DNA from: Gonatopus flavifemur
Lineage: Eukaryota > Arthropoda > Insecta > Hymenoptera > Dryinidae
Assembly: GCA_018340375.1 (NCBI GenBank)
Contig: JAFFJZ010000004.1
Span: 49,206,001 to 49,270,000 of the forward strand
Reading direction: 5' to 3'
DNA length: 64,000 nucleotides
Position 1 is the stretch's first letter, and every line of letters begins with the position of its first letter. The notes under the pieces were generated by a model. That model had not been told where the DNA came from and ran no database searches. It was given only the letters and a program-made list of their open reading frames with translations. This document shows, one piece after another, positions 55,274 through 64,000 of this stretch. Made by a program: the position numbers and the translations under genes.

Positions 55274-57216
55274 CCCTTACGGGGAAACCCGACACATTTT
55301 TTCCGGGATTCTATCGGGATTTGTTGGAAACTCCTCAGTAATATCAGAAGCACTTCCTGTACTTGTTGTGCTTATATCGTGATGTTGAAAACTGATTTTA
55401 GTGATCCGAAATCCGTTTCAGGGGAATCTACGAAAATGGTCGGACTCATGTCGGGGTTAAATACGTGTTCGAGAAACGTTGGATTATTGTCCGCTTAACG
55501 TCGCACAGTGCTGAATGTTAGATTGGAAAGATGGTGTACACATGTTGGGATTATTGGGTTTCAATGGATAAATATATGAGTTGAATACTGAGTCGGAAAG
55601 CGATGTGATTTTTGTTGGTTTCACTTCTGAATAAAATTTCAACTATGCAGATAAGCATTGTAACCTTATCAGCCATATCGGAATCAATATGGAGTTACAA
55701 ATAGGTACATGTTGATTAATTCTCAGAGTGTTTGGAACTTGTCTCAATATTATACACATCCTGTAACTGTAAGGAAAGTATCGGGATATCATCCGGTGGG
55801 GATTCAGCACTATTTGCTGTTCCGGAAACATGTTGGATTCCCTTCATATTATTCGGGAAATAATCATGAATAAAGTGAGGTGGTCAAGTGTCGGGATTAT
55901 TGGAATTATGTTGGGAGAAAGAAATTTGAATAATATAGAGTAACACTTAGATCGGATGAGTATTGGAGTTACTTAACGGAAACTTCAGTGAATCAAAAAA
56001 ATGTTATGGAGTTTTGTTACTTCCAAACTAGCACATAGACCAGTTGGGAACATCGGATTCGATTTGGGGAACCATAGAGATTCCGAAGTCTTTCGAGAAG
56101 TTGAGTTTTGTCGGTTGCATCGTAAATGCGTCCAGAAGACTTCGGTATTCAAATTGAATGTCGGCCATCTTAGTTTATCTAGGTGGCGTCTTATTTCGTG
56201 CGTGTGTTATGTTGTGACGATCTCCCGCAGAATAAAAGTGCCGGGTCCAGCGAATTGAGTAATTCAACAATTTGAATGCATTGTGCTGTAGATTGTGCCT
56301 CTCATCCTATCGACATTGCAAAGTGTGAGTGAAATATTTGTGGAAGACGAAGTGAACTAGGAACGTATAATCTCACTTTTCGGTCGGATTAACCTCAAAA
56401 TACTCGTGGTTTGCAGAGGCGAGAGAAGAGAACTGAGAGTCTGCGACGCTTGAGTAATGGTGACGGAAGTTATTCCATTGACCAAACCTAGTACTATTAG
56501 CTGATGAAAGTGTATACTTCTGCCCAAGCTCCTGCATCCTGACCTCTATCCAACATATCCGATTAATTCCCAACACATTCCGGGTAGCTCTCCGGCGGTT
56601 CTGATACTTCTCTAATGCATCTGCGATTGAGCCAACAAGGATACAATGTTCTCCCGACATGTAACCGATAAATAGACCTGGGGATCCACCCCCAGGTATT
56701 TCTCCAACATATCCGTTAAGAATCCAACTTTGCCTGGATATTCTCCCAACAATCCTAACACTATTCCGATGCGATCTAGAGATCATTGACAAGTCATCTG
56801 TCCCGATAGTACAGATAAAAAACCGATGTGTTGCCGATACCAAATTACCCGATCTGTCCTGATAGTACAGATGAAAAACCGATGTGTTCCCGATATCAAA
56901 TTACCCGATCTGTCCCGATAGTATAGATGAAAAACCGATCTGTTCCCGATATCAAATTACCTGATTTGTCCCGATAGTACAGATGAATAACCAATGTGTT
57001 CCCGATACCAAATTTTCTGGTCTGTCCCGATAACACAGATGGAAACCCGATGTGTTCCTGATACCAAATCCTGACAAGTTCTGCATTTCACACCGATGCC
57101 ATACCAATGATATTCTTCGTTGGGTTCCTGTGCGATAATGAAACAAATGGATAATTTCACGATGAGCACTCATTTTCAGGATTTTGTTGGGTTTTCATCG
57201 GACTTTCCCATTAGGG
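55274..57216. mobile_element. TIR element with CCCT ends and AT duplication
   Basis: CCCTTACGGGGAAACCCGAC at 55274 against the inverse CCCTAATGGGAAAGTCCGAT ending at 57216, with AT on both sides. The left half contains GGGATT and TCGGGATT words and the right half their inverses (CCCGATA, AATCCC), so the whole interior is inverted-repeat-like. It holds the 56-bp tandem array. Confidence 0.7.
56798..57077. repeat. Five tandem 56-bp units
   Basis: CTGTCCCGATAGTACAGAT and variants start at 56798, 56854, 56910, 56966 and 57022, exactly 56 bp apart. Each continues AACCGATGTGTTCCCGATA.CAAATT. Divergence is low between units 1-3 and increases to the right. Confidence 0.92.
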
Positions 57217-57858
57217 ATAAGTGAGCAAAATGATAATGAATGCCAATGATACACGAATTTCACTTTGAAGCATTACAAAAAACCGTGACTGTTCTTTTCT
57301 TTGATTCATCTAAATGAAATAGATCTATGTGACTCTTAGATACCATAAACATGATTTCACAACAGTTTCCTTCGGGATTTGATTTTGATGAAAAACAGGG
57401 ACACTTGAAGAATCATGATGATACATTCATAACTTGTAATATTCTCTAGTTCACTTCTCACACATAACATAATGTGAATAATTCTTCAGTGGAAAGCGCA
57501 AAATAATCAATTCGAACCAAAATATAATCTTATCACAAAAATCTCATTAATTTATCACTGTTATGAAGAATTTTATGTTTTGTTAGATACAAAACAAAAA
57601 CAAATTCCAAAAGTAGGGTTATGTCTTTATGTTATGTTTATTGAAATCACTTTTCTAAGCACTGTCAATTTTATCACTTATATTTTACGGGAATGAATTT
57701 TGACAATTTTTCAGCGCGATGATTCCGATATGTAAAAGTACGAAGAATGTGTAGTTTAAATGTAGCGGGTCAACTTTCATGGTACAACCGCCAGGGGACT
57801 GGTGGAACTGTTTACTAGCAAATGTCTTTATCAAATAAGCTCTGAATTTCAAAGTGCG

Positions 57859-57970
57859 GAATAGCTACGTTGGCAAGGTGTTAGGTTTCGGTAGGTTAGG
57901 TAGGTAGGTAGAGCAGGTTCGGTTCCCTGTTAGGTGAAAAACTTTTCACCATCGCCAACAAAGTTATTCC
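57859..57970. repeat. 112-bp repeat with GGAATA inverted ends and GGTAGG run
   Basis: GGAATAGCTACGTTGGCAAG and the inverse of GGAATAACTTTGTTGGCGAT bound a TAGGTAGGTAGG run and GGTTCGGTTCC (about 57,917-57,927), a near B box. It may be a small MITE or a tRNA-like SINE related to 300-350. Confidence 0.45.
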
Positions 57971-57999
57971 AGACGATAATGATTAATGTGTGTCATATT

Positions 58000-58503
58000 G
58001 CCTTCCTACCAACACATAGTGAAGCGAAGTTTGGTGTTATTTTTTTCTTATCGTCTTTGAATAAATCAATAAAAGTAAATTTGGTGAAATTCCACGAAAA
58101 GATATGATAAGAATTTCATCCGAAATTTTACATAGGAAACGATAGCGATACATTAGGAAATCCTCCGGAAAAATACGACCGAAAATTTATCCAAAATCTT
58201 ACATACGAAACGATAGTAAATCACGATGAAAACCACGAAAAGATATGATTGAAATGGTATCCGAAATATTACATAAGAAACGATGGCCATACATCTCGGA
58301 GATGAAGAAAGGAATTGATAGAGTCCGTATATGAAATTGAAGATAAAAAACGATAGTACCAAGATGAAAAAATCACGAAAGGATGACATAGAATCTCTAT
58401 CGGGAATACAGGATAAAATCTCATACAACTACGATTCAAAGTCCATATTCAAAACGATAGAAAACTTTTCTATCGTTTTCTATCGGGTTTTGTCATCAGG
58501 GTT
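58000..58503. repeat. Degenerate GATAG/ACGATAG array with a CCCTG end
   Basis: ACATA(C/G)GAAACGATAG words recur every ~60-70 bp. The right edge TTTTCTATCGGGTTTTGTCA then TCAGGG resembles the ends of the other CCC-type elements, with TT outside. A left partner was not identified with confidence. Confidence 0.5.
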
Positions 58504-58917
58504 AAATGTATGAGTGACGCTACGATCGAGGCATAGCGTCGCGACTCGTAAGTAAAATTTTGTGCGGCATTATGCCTAGATTTGAACACTACGAAAGATT
58601 GCGGAGATTGCACCAGATAACATAGTCTTCAATAGAGACTTCCCTTACCATTGAAGTTTTCAGACTTGTATATCCATGCTTCCGATAGGTGTTTGGGTAA
58701 ACAAGAGTCGCTATGACCAATTCTAAAATTGTTCAATTGTTTTCATTGGCCATTCTATTTAATTGAATATTCTGATGAATTGATCTAAGGGAGAAAGTGC
58801 ATAAATTATGCACAGCTGGTGACTCTGACAAGAGAAAATTTTCCAAGCTAATAGAAAATTAAAAAATATTTTATTCTTCTGATCAGTTGAAAATTTTCAT
58901 GAATCCATCACCAAAAA
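58504..58917. other. No gene seen
   Basis: A short dyad GACGCTACGATCGAGGCATAGCGTC lies at about 58,515. Otherwise unassigned, leading to the ATCGATA-rich right end of the hAT-like element. Confidence 0.4.
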
Positions 58918-59008
58918 GTATATATCGATAACGATAAATATCGAACAAAAAAATATCGATATATCATCTAAAAAATATCGATAAATATCGCCCATCACTA
59001 GTGCATTG

Positions 59009-59742
59009 TCGTGTAATAAAATTACTTTGCCGTGTCTTCTGGCCCATTCTGGTCGTTTTTCGATTAATAAATGGTTGAAATTGATCATTCGTTGTCTGAG
59101 GCGATTAGTATTAATAGTTTCACCACGTTTCAGAAACTCATGATACACCACACCTCCTTGGTCCCACCAAACACAGAGCATTGCCTTCTTGCCAAATCGA
59201 TCTGGTTTTGCAGTCGATGTTGATGGTTGTCCCGGATTAACCCATGATTTTTTCCGTTCAGGATTTTTAAAATAAATCCATTGTTCATCGCCAATAACAA
59301 TTGGATGCAAAACTGATTTTCTTCCGTGTCTTCGAAGCAAAATGTCACAAGTGTTTTTTCGGTTTTCCATCTGTCTTTCATTCAATTCATATTCATTCTT
59401 TCCCATAGCTTTCAAACGGTCAGAAATTATTTGTTGTGCAACATTCAACATTGGTGCCATTTGCTTTTGACTCAAAGTGTCATCTTCATCCAATATTGCT
59501 TGCAGTTCGGCGTCTTCAAACTTTTTTGGTGGTCTTCCACGTTCTTCATTTCTCACATCAAAATCATTATCTCTGAACCGTTGAAACCATCTTTTGCATG
59601 TTGCTTCTGATGAAGCATGATCACCATATGCCTCGACAAGCATTCGATGCGACTCTGCAGCACTTTTCTTCAAATAGAAACAGAAAATTAATGCTCTCCG
59701 CAAATTATCACTTTCTGGTACAAAATTCGATATTTTCAACAC
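59009..59742 (-). pseudogene. Mariner transposase, N-terminal and central part
   Basis: Frame from about 59,742 reads RRALIFCFYLKKSAAESHRM, SSEATCKRWFQRFRDNDFDV, RGRPPKKFEDAELQAILDED, ELNERQMENRKNTC, IVIGDEQWIYFKNPERKKSW (first catalytic Asp), MLCVWWDQGGVVYHEFLKRG and VILLHDNA (second Asp), where the hAT-like element interrupts it. A few residues expected before ELNERQ are missing. The N-terminal region fits helix-turn-helix DNA binding to the CCARGTGTACCGG ends. Confidence 0.92.
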
Positions 59743-59790
59743 GATGGAAAAATATGACGTTGTTTGTTCAATTACTTGATATTCATTAAG

Positions 59791-60695
59791 GGACTAGTAC
59801 CGGTTAGAATTTTGGAACAATTCATTTTTTTCTTAACATTCCATGTAACCTTATACCTTCAAAAATCACCTCCTAAAATTTTATGATGAAATTCGAAAAA
59901 ATAAGAGAGTCGAGGGATAGGCAGCCGGGAGTATTTTCGTACTCCTCGAATACTTTCAGTGGGGTACTTTCTTGTCTTGTGTAAAATATGTTGTCAAATG
60001 GGGTCAACAAGAAGTATTTCTTACTGGAAATACTCCGGGAGTACAAAAATGCCCATCCTTGGAGACTTTTAGTAATTCAAATGTTCTTAAAATTTATCGT
60101 AAAAAAACTTCAAACGCGTTTTATTCAAAATAGCATTTTTTCAAACGCGTTTCACTCAAAATAGCATTTTTTCAAACTGCTGACTTATTCTCCCCAACCA
60201 CTAGATAGATTTGTTTTATTCTTGGTGCATTTGCTTATTTTGATCTCATCTACCGTAATTCACCAGAAAATTGCAGAAAAATTGGTGAAAAAAAATTTGG
60301 CAAAGGGAAAAAAGGTGGAAAAATACGTGCTTTTTACATTGCTTTTTTCACAAAGCCGTCATTTTGTTTTTTTTTTTTAATTTCTCATAAATAGGTGGTG
60401 AATCACGATGTAAACTACCTTCCTCTTTGAAATGCTTCTTGAAATTTCTGTTTGAGACATGCCAGTTTTGAGATCATCTCAGCGCAGTGTGAGGGTCTCA
60501 TTTTCGAAGACTCGACTTTGGCGCCTTGTAGTAAATAATGATCGATAAAAAAAAAATGGAAAAAAATTTGTATACACTCCCAAAAAATGTACAAATTGAA
60601 GGCAAAAGGTTGTATAAAGTTTTGTAATAAAAGAAACAAGGAACAAAAAGTTCAAATATGGGTCATTTTTTAGTCTTGAAACCGGTACTAGTCCC
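59791..60695. mobile_element. 905-bp element with TTAA duplication
   Basis: GGGACTAGTACCGGTT at 59791 and its inverse AACCGGTACTAGTCCC (with one extra A) ending at 60695, with TTAA on both sides (59787-59790 and 60696-60699). TTAA targets are typical of piggyBac and Kolobok relatives. No transposase frame, so non-autonomous. It sits in the 5' flank of the split mariner. Confidence 0.85.
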
Positions 60696-61071
60696 TTAAA
60701 TATGTTTGACAGATGTCATACCAACCAAACAGAACAAAAATTAAGGCTCATTCACAACAAATGTTCCCTATCGACACATTTGTATCTTAACGTTCACTTC
60801 ATACCGGTACACTTGGTATATCCCCAAGAAGAGTGATGAGCACTGATCTGAAAATATTCACCGCCTCATCAAAATGAAAGATAAAATGAAAATTTTTCGG
60901 GGTTTTTTGGAGATACAAAATTTATTGCAGCATTATATCAAAAACACAGTGCTTTCTATGAGAAAGCTCAAGGGGATAATAGCGTACCGACTGAGTAAAC
61001 ATTTTCTCGGTAAGAATTCTCCGCACTGAATTTATAAAAAGGCCTGAAATTCTCAGGAAATAATATTCAGT

Positions 61072-61197
61072 ACTTCATCTATTGCGATAGAGCCCAAATT
61101 TAGGGTTTCGAAGAAAAATTTTTGGTTGCCGACTGAGAAAGAAATTTATTTTTCGAAATTTGAAATTTGGGCTTGGTACCGCGATAGATGAAGAACT
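61072..61197. repeat. Inner palindrome
   Basis: TTCATCTATTGCGATAGAGC...CCAAATTT is inverted as AAATTTGGGCTTGGTACCGC...GATAGATGAA. Confidence 0.75.
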
Positions 61198-61204
61198 AAA
61201 TATG

Positions 61205-61495
61205 CCCAGTGAACACTTATGAGAGGAAGAGCTCTTTAAGAGGTCTTTTGAAAGAGCTATGTCAATATTATCATATTGATATCTGAATGGTATCATTTTT
61301 CTGAGATCTCAGCAAAAAATCCTCTGAAAGAGTTCATTTGGATAACATTCTGGAAATCTCTTATTTTCCTCAGAAATCGACGAATCTGATAACATTCTGA
61401 TATCTTTATGTTAACCTTCTGAAAGGTCTATCTGACCTCTTACACATATTTGGAGATCTTTAAGAGCTCCGGATGATAACATATTGTTCACTGGG
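61205..61495. mobile_element. 291-bp MITE, CCCAGTGAACA ends, TG duplication
   Basis: CCCAGTGAACA at 61205, TGTTCACTGGG ending at 61495, with TG on both sides. The interior has AAGAGCTCTTTAAGAGGTCT-type words. It is nested within the 585-bp MITE. Confidence 0.8.
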
Positions 61496-61574
61496 TGATT
61501 TCCTCAAAATTTCAGACCTTTTGTAAATTCAGTGCGGAGAATTTTTACCGAAGAAATATTTACTCAGTCGGTAT

Positions 61575-62029
61575 GCTGGTATCCGCTTAATACAAACTGA
61601 TATGTGCCAAACTATTAATACATGATCAGTACCAAATGTCTGGGGATATATCAGACCAGCTGATCAAACTAGAAGTCTTCAAGAAACATAAGAGTTTAGA
61701 AACATAAGGTTCTACTTTGAGTAGGACACTGTCCGAGGTTGAACCACTGTCTCCTACTAGGGTTCATACTTTTTTTATGAGGGATATTTCGATATTTTTT
61801 ATATTATTGTGGTTAAAACAATTATATTCAGTGTAAACAGTTGAAGTGAACTATGGAATTGTGATTTCGACTCACATGAAGTAGGAGGTAGGGGATGAAT
61901 TCGCCGAACGAATTTTTGACCGAATAGCCATGATTTCAGAATCCCTAGTCATTTCCAGTGATTACTGGAAGGTACCAATGATTGTCAAATTATGTTTATT
62001 CGACGGGAAGTTCATTTGGTGAATTCAGC
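61575..62029. other. No gene seen
   Basis: Short dyads only, for example around TCCAGTGATTACTGGA at about 61,956. No recognisable feature. Confidence 0.4.
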
Positions 62030-62280
62030 CTGTACCCAATTAATCGATTTACCGACTGATCAGTGGCTTCTGCTAATTATTCTGTTTTTTATTTATCCAT
62101 AAATCAAATAACGATTAATCGAGAGCAAACACTTATCCGATTATTCGAAACAACCATTAATCGGAATCGGACAATTAATCGATCAATCGATGATTGGAAA
62201 AAACGATTATTCGGAATCAAACAGTCAATCGATTAATCGGGAATAATTATTCGTTTTACCGATCAATTGATTAAACCCTT
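62030..62280. repeat. Degenerate ATTAATCGATTAATCGG array
   Basis: About ten copies of (A/G)ATTAATCG or its inverse in 250 bp, with GGAATCGGACAATTAATCGA typical. In build it resembles the repeat-filled TIR elements elsewhere in the window, but no CCC ends were found. Confidence 0.6.
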
Positions 62281-62649
62281 GAGAGCATTCACTAGAGGCC
62301 AAGTTACTAGTTCTCTCCCCCCAGTTTTTTCAATAATTTATCAATAAAATCGATTTTAATGAGCAGGGTCATCTTCTTGGGGTGTCAAAGAGAATGCAGT
62401 TACTCATTACTTTTCATTTTATTCGTTCGTTTCTGAGAAAACTGGGAGGAGGAATTTGGAGTCTAACAACTTTTTGGGGAGATGGTGAATGTCCTCAACA
62501 GCAAAATGTGTTACCGGGACATTTCCTAAACGTTCAGAAAACTTCTTTTATGGTCTATAAACCTTTCATAAACGTTCCAGTGGCACGTTGTACTGTCTGG
62601 GTCGCACAGCTCTAACATGGAGTACAATGAAATACATTAAAACCCAGCG

Positions 62650-63285
62650 ATAAGGAGCCCCGCAATAAGAAACTTCCCCATTTTTTCGCTCGCGAGTCTT
62701 CCCCCATTCCAACTACCGATTCCGAGCTCGAATTTCTTCTGCGCACAACCCTGCAATGAGAAAATTGAGTTTTAGAAAGTTTTGGAAATCATTTTGAAAC
62801 AAAACCTTTGTGATATTTAATGATCATTTCATTTTTTTCATTCGTGATGAAATAAATATTATATAAATATTAAACAAAATTAGTAGGATCAAACTGGTAT
62901 TGGTAAGGACTGTATAAGTCTGGAGAAATAGTATATTCATTGGGAGTAACGCAGTTGACTCTTGGGAATAAATGAGAACTTTCAGACTCCTCGACCCCTT
63001 TTGCAATGAGCATATTTGAGATTAATTTTTTCTTCCACTTTTATTTTGTAAATAAACGTAAATAAATAGGCATGAGCGCATGTAAAGAAGCGTTAAAATA
63101 AATGACTGGCGATTACAGCTCGAATGGCTGAAGCAAAGTTTCTTAATGCGGGGTCGTCGCCGAAAATACGAGAGAAAGACAGGAAGAGCGAGGAGTATTG
63201 GCAATGTAGAAGTAGTGAGGGAACCCTGATTCGCGGAAAAACTCTTTCCCTTGGGGGCTTTTAGTTTCTCATTGCGGGGTCTTAT
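62650..63285. mobile_element. 636-bp MITE with GCAATRAGAAACT TIRs
   Basis: ATAAGGAGCCCCGCAATAAG...AAACT at the left, inverse of ATAAGACCCCGCAATGAG...AAACT at the right. The word GCAATGAG recurs inside (about 62,752 and 63,004) and an inverted CCCGCATTAAGAAA at about 63,140-63,155, so subterminal repeats are likely. Target duplication unclear. Confidence 0.7.
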
Positions 63286-63439
63286 TGTACTTGTGAAGTG
63301 CAAAAATTCATTCAAGTCTTGTGCGTGTACACACATATACATATCCATACTTGAGTAATATATTCCAAAGAATTTTTCTGTTTATACACCTCCCGTCTTA
63401 CATAAACCCCCACAAATTCCGACTAAGGGCTCCACTATG

Positions 63440-63535
63440 GTCAAATTCGGCACTGGTCATCTCGGAAATTCGTTGATGTGATAGAGGCTTGGGCTCTCAC
63501 TCGCAGCACCCAGGTTGAATCCCCGCTGGCCAAAC
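63440..63535 (+). repeat. tRNA-like SINE or SINE fragment
   Basis: TGATAGAGGCTTGGGCTCTC...GCAGCACCCA then GGTTGAATCCCC (about 63,512-63,523) and GCTGGCCA. Spacing between the A-box-like and B-box-like parts is about 40 bases, as in tRNA-derived Pol III promoters. I could not fold a full cloverleaf, so a SINE head is more likely than a functional tRNA. Confidence 0.45.
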
Positions 63536-63599
63536 TTTCAATAATTCAATTGTAAATTGGTTCTCGTCGTCAATTAGAACAGAAAAACCCATCCGCAAT

Positions 63600-63850
63600 A
63601 TACGTAAAATCGGATTGAAAAAAAATTTTTTCCGGCGCAATAATATTGACCGAAACTTTTGGAATGGATCCCAAATGAGACGCGGGTAGAACCTAATTGG
63701 AACCCGGACAGAAAATCTGAATTGATTCCCGTATGGGCCCGGGAATGTGACTGAAACCTATCTAGGTTCTTTTCGGGTTTCAAATCTAATTCGTGAAATG
63801 AATCCCGAGCTAAACCCGGATAAAGTGTCGATGTCTATCCGGGTCGTATC
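63600..63850. repeat. Degenerate repeat with GAACCCGGA / TCCGGGT words
   Basis: AACCCGGA, CCCGGGAA and TATCCGGGTC recur in both orientations. It has the same style as the interior of 55,274-57,216. No end found before the window closes. Confidence 0.5.
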
Positions 63851-64000
63851 CTGTTTTTGAGTGGGAACTGCTCAGCGATATTGAAAACGTGGTAATCCTA
63901 TCTCGAATGTAAAATTACTCATGAAAAGCAGATTCAGGAGTCTCTGGTCAAGATTTTCAAGAAAAATTTTTTTTCAAACATTTTTTCCTCATAGAAAGAA

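Larger units (their letters stand above)
52203..59000. mobile_element. hAT-like element, 6.8 kb, no transposase seen
   Basis: TAGTGGTGAGCGATATT at the left and the inverse TAGTGATGGGCGATATT at the right form 17-bp TIRs with two mismatches. GTGCATTG flanks both (52195-52202 and 59001-59008), the 8-bp duplication typical of hAT. ATCGATA-rich subterminal words lie inside both ends. Most of the interior is AT-rich and non-coding and holds at least one further element (55,274-57,216). Confidence 0.85.
51835..60816 (-). mobile_element. Mariner split by two later transposons
   Basis: CCAGGTGTACCGGTATGAAA at 51835 and the inverse of CCAAGTGTACCGGTATGAAG ending at 60816 are TIRs, with TA on both sides (51833-51834 and 60817-60818). 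Removing the hAT-like element with one 8-bp duplication, and the TTAA element with one TTAA, leaves about 1,267 bp, the normal mariner size. The transposase reads on the minus strand in two parts. Confidence 0.93.
60987..61571. mobile_element. 585-bp MITE with ~80-bp TIRs, TA duplication
   Basis: CCGACTGAGTAAACATTTTC...CTCCGCACTGAATTTA and the inverse ...TAAATTCAGTGCGGAG...ATTTACTCAGTCGG. TA outside both ends. It contains an inner palindrome (61,072-61,197) and the 291-bp MITE below. Confidence 0.8.

Noticed and set aside
57926..58503. Element with ends CCCTGTTAGG and ...ATCAGGG flanked by TT
   Set aside because: Only five end bases match before the sequences diverge, and the left end would lie inside the 112-bp repeat. 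Not reliable.
63440..63535. Functional tRNA gene
   Set aside because: I could not form an acceptor stem and full cloverleaf, and the B box deviates (GGTTGAATCC).

Overview
The window looks like a piece of an arthropod genome, most likely an insect. The evidence is AT-rich DNA, DD34D mariner transposases, a Copia LTR retrotransposon, an RTE-like LINE, a Tc5-like element, and two transposon protein families that I recognise as abundant in arthropods. One transposon gene carries a spliceosomal intron. I cannot name the species or order. I found no host gene, rRNA, CRISPR array or ordinary tRNA that I could defend. Almost everything readable is mobile DNA, and much of it is nested.

Layout. (1) 1-2,392: palindromic repeats, a 107-bp MITE and a reversed LINE fragment. 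(2) 2,393-5,863: a terminal-inverted-repeat (TIR) element built almost entirely of diverged short repeats. (3) 6,901-11,027: an apparently intact DNA transposon with 38-bp TIRs and a 604-residue two-exon gene of the DUF7869 type. A mariner (9,577-10,874) sits in its 3' flank. (4) 11,418-17,540: a satellite-like array that switches orientation at about 17,222. It is interrupted by a 294-bp MITE and a 4.5-kb Copia element, whose gag carries a second copy of the same MITE. (5) 17,672-34,739: a large transposon, 'X', with inverted arrays of ~135-bp units as ends and TCGA on both sides. Three other elements split it: 'Y' (18,306-22,302), a Tc5-like element (23,180-28,134) and foldback element 'A' (about 29,885-34,541). 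(6) 34,747-47,538: a TIR-bounded block 'Z', a decayed DDE-type transposase gene 'W' (37,721-41,546), and 'B', a second copy of the foldback element. B carries an ubiquitin-protease-like reading frame. (7) About 47,760-51,010: a LINE broken by two mariner 5' ends. (8) 51,835-60,816: a mariner split by a 6.8-kb hAT-like element and a 0.9-kb element with TTAA target duplications. (9) 60,817-64,000: MITEs, degenerate repeats and a tRNA-like SINE.

How the pieces fit. Removing the inner elements restores plausible lengths. The split mariner becomes about 1.27 kb, X about 3.5 kb, and the DUF7869 element about 2.8 kb. Target duplications at the junctions (TA, AAT, TGA, TTAA, GTATG, GTGCATTG, TCGA) support the boundaries. 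The only genes that look intact are the DUF7869 gene, the first mariner transposase (apart from its N terminus) and the Tc5-like transposase, which lacks a catalytic aspartate. The rest carry stops, frameshifts or deletions.

Most unusual: the DUF7869 transposon with its subterminal repeats; the A/B foldback pair, in which the loop of the big palindrome has flipped; the USP-like domain in B, with two catalytic residues replaced; and a set of elements ending in CCC with 2-bp target duplications of varying sequence.
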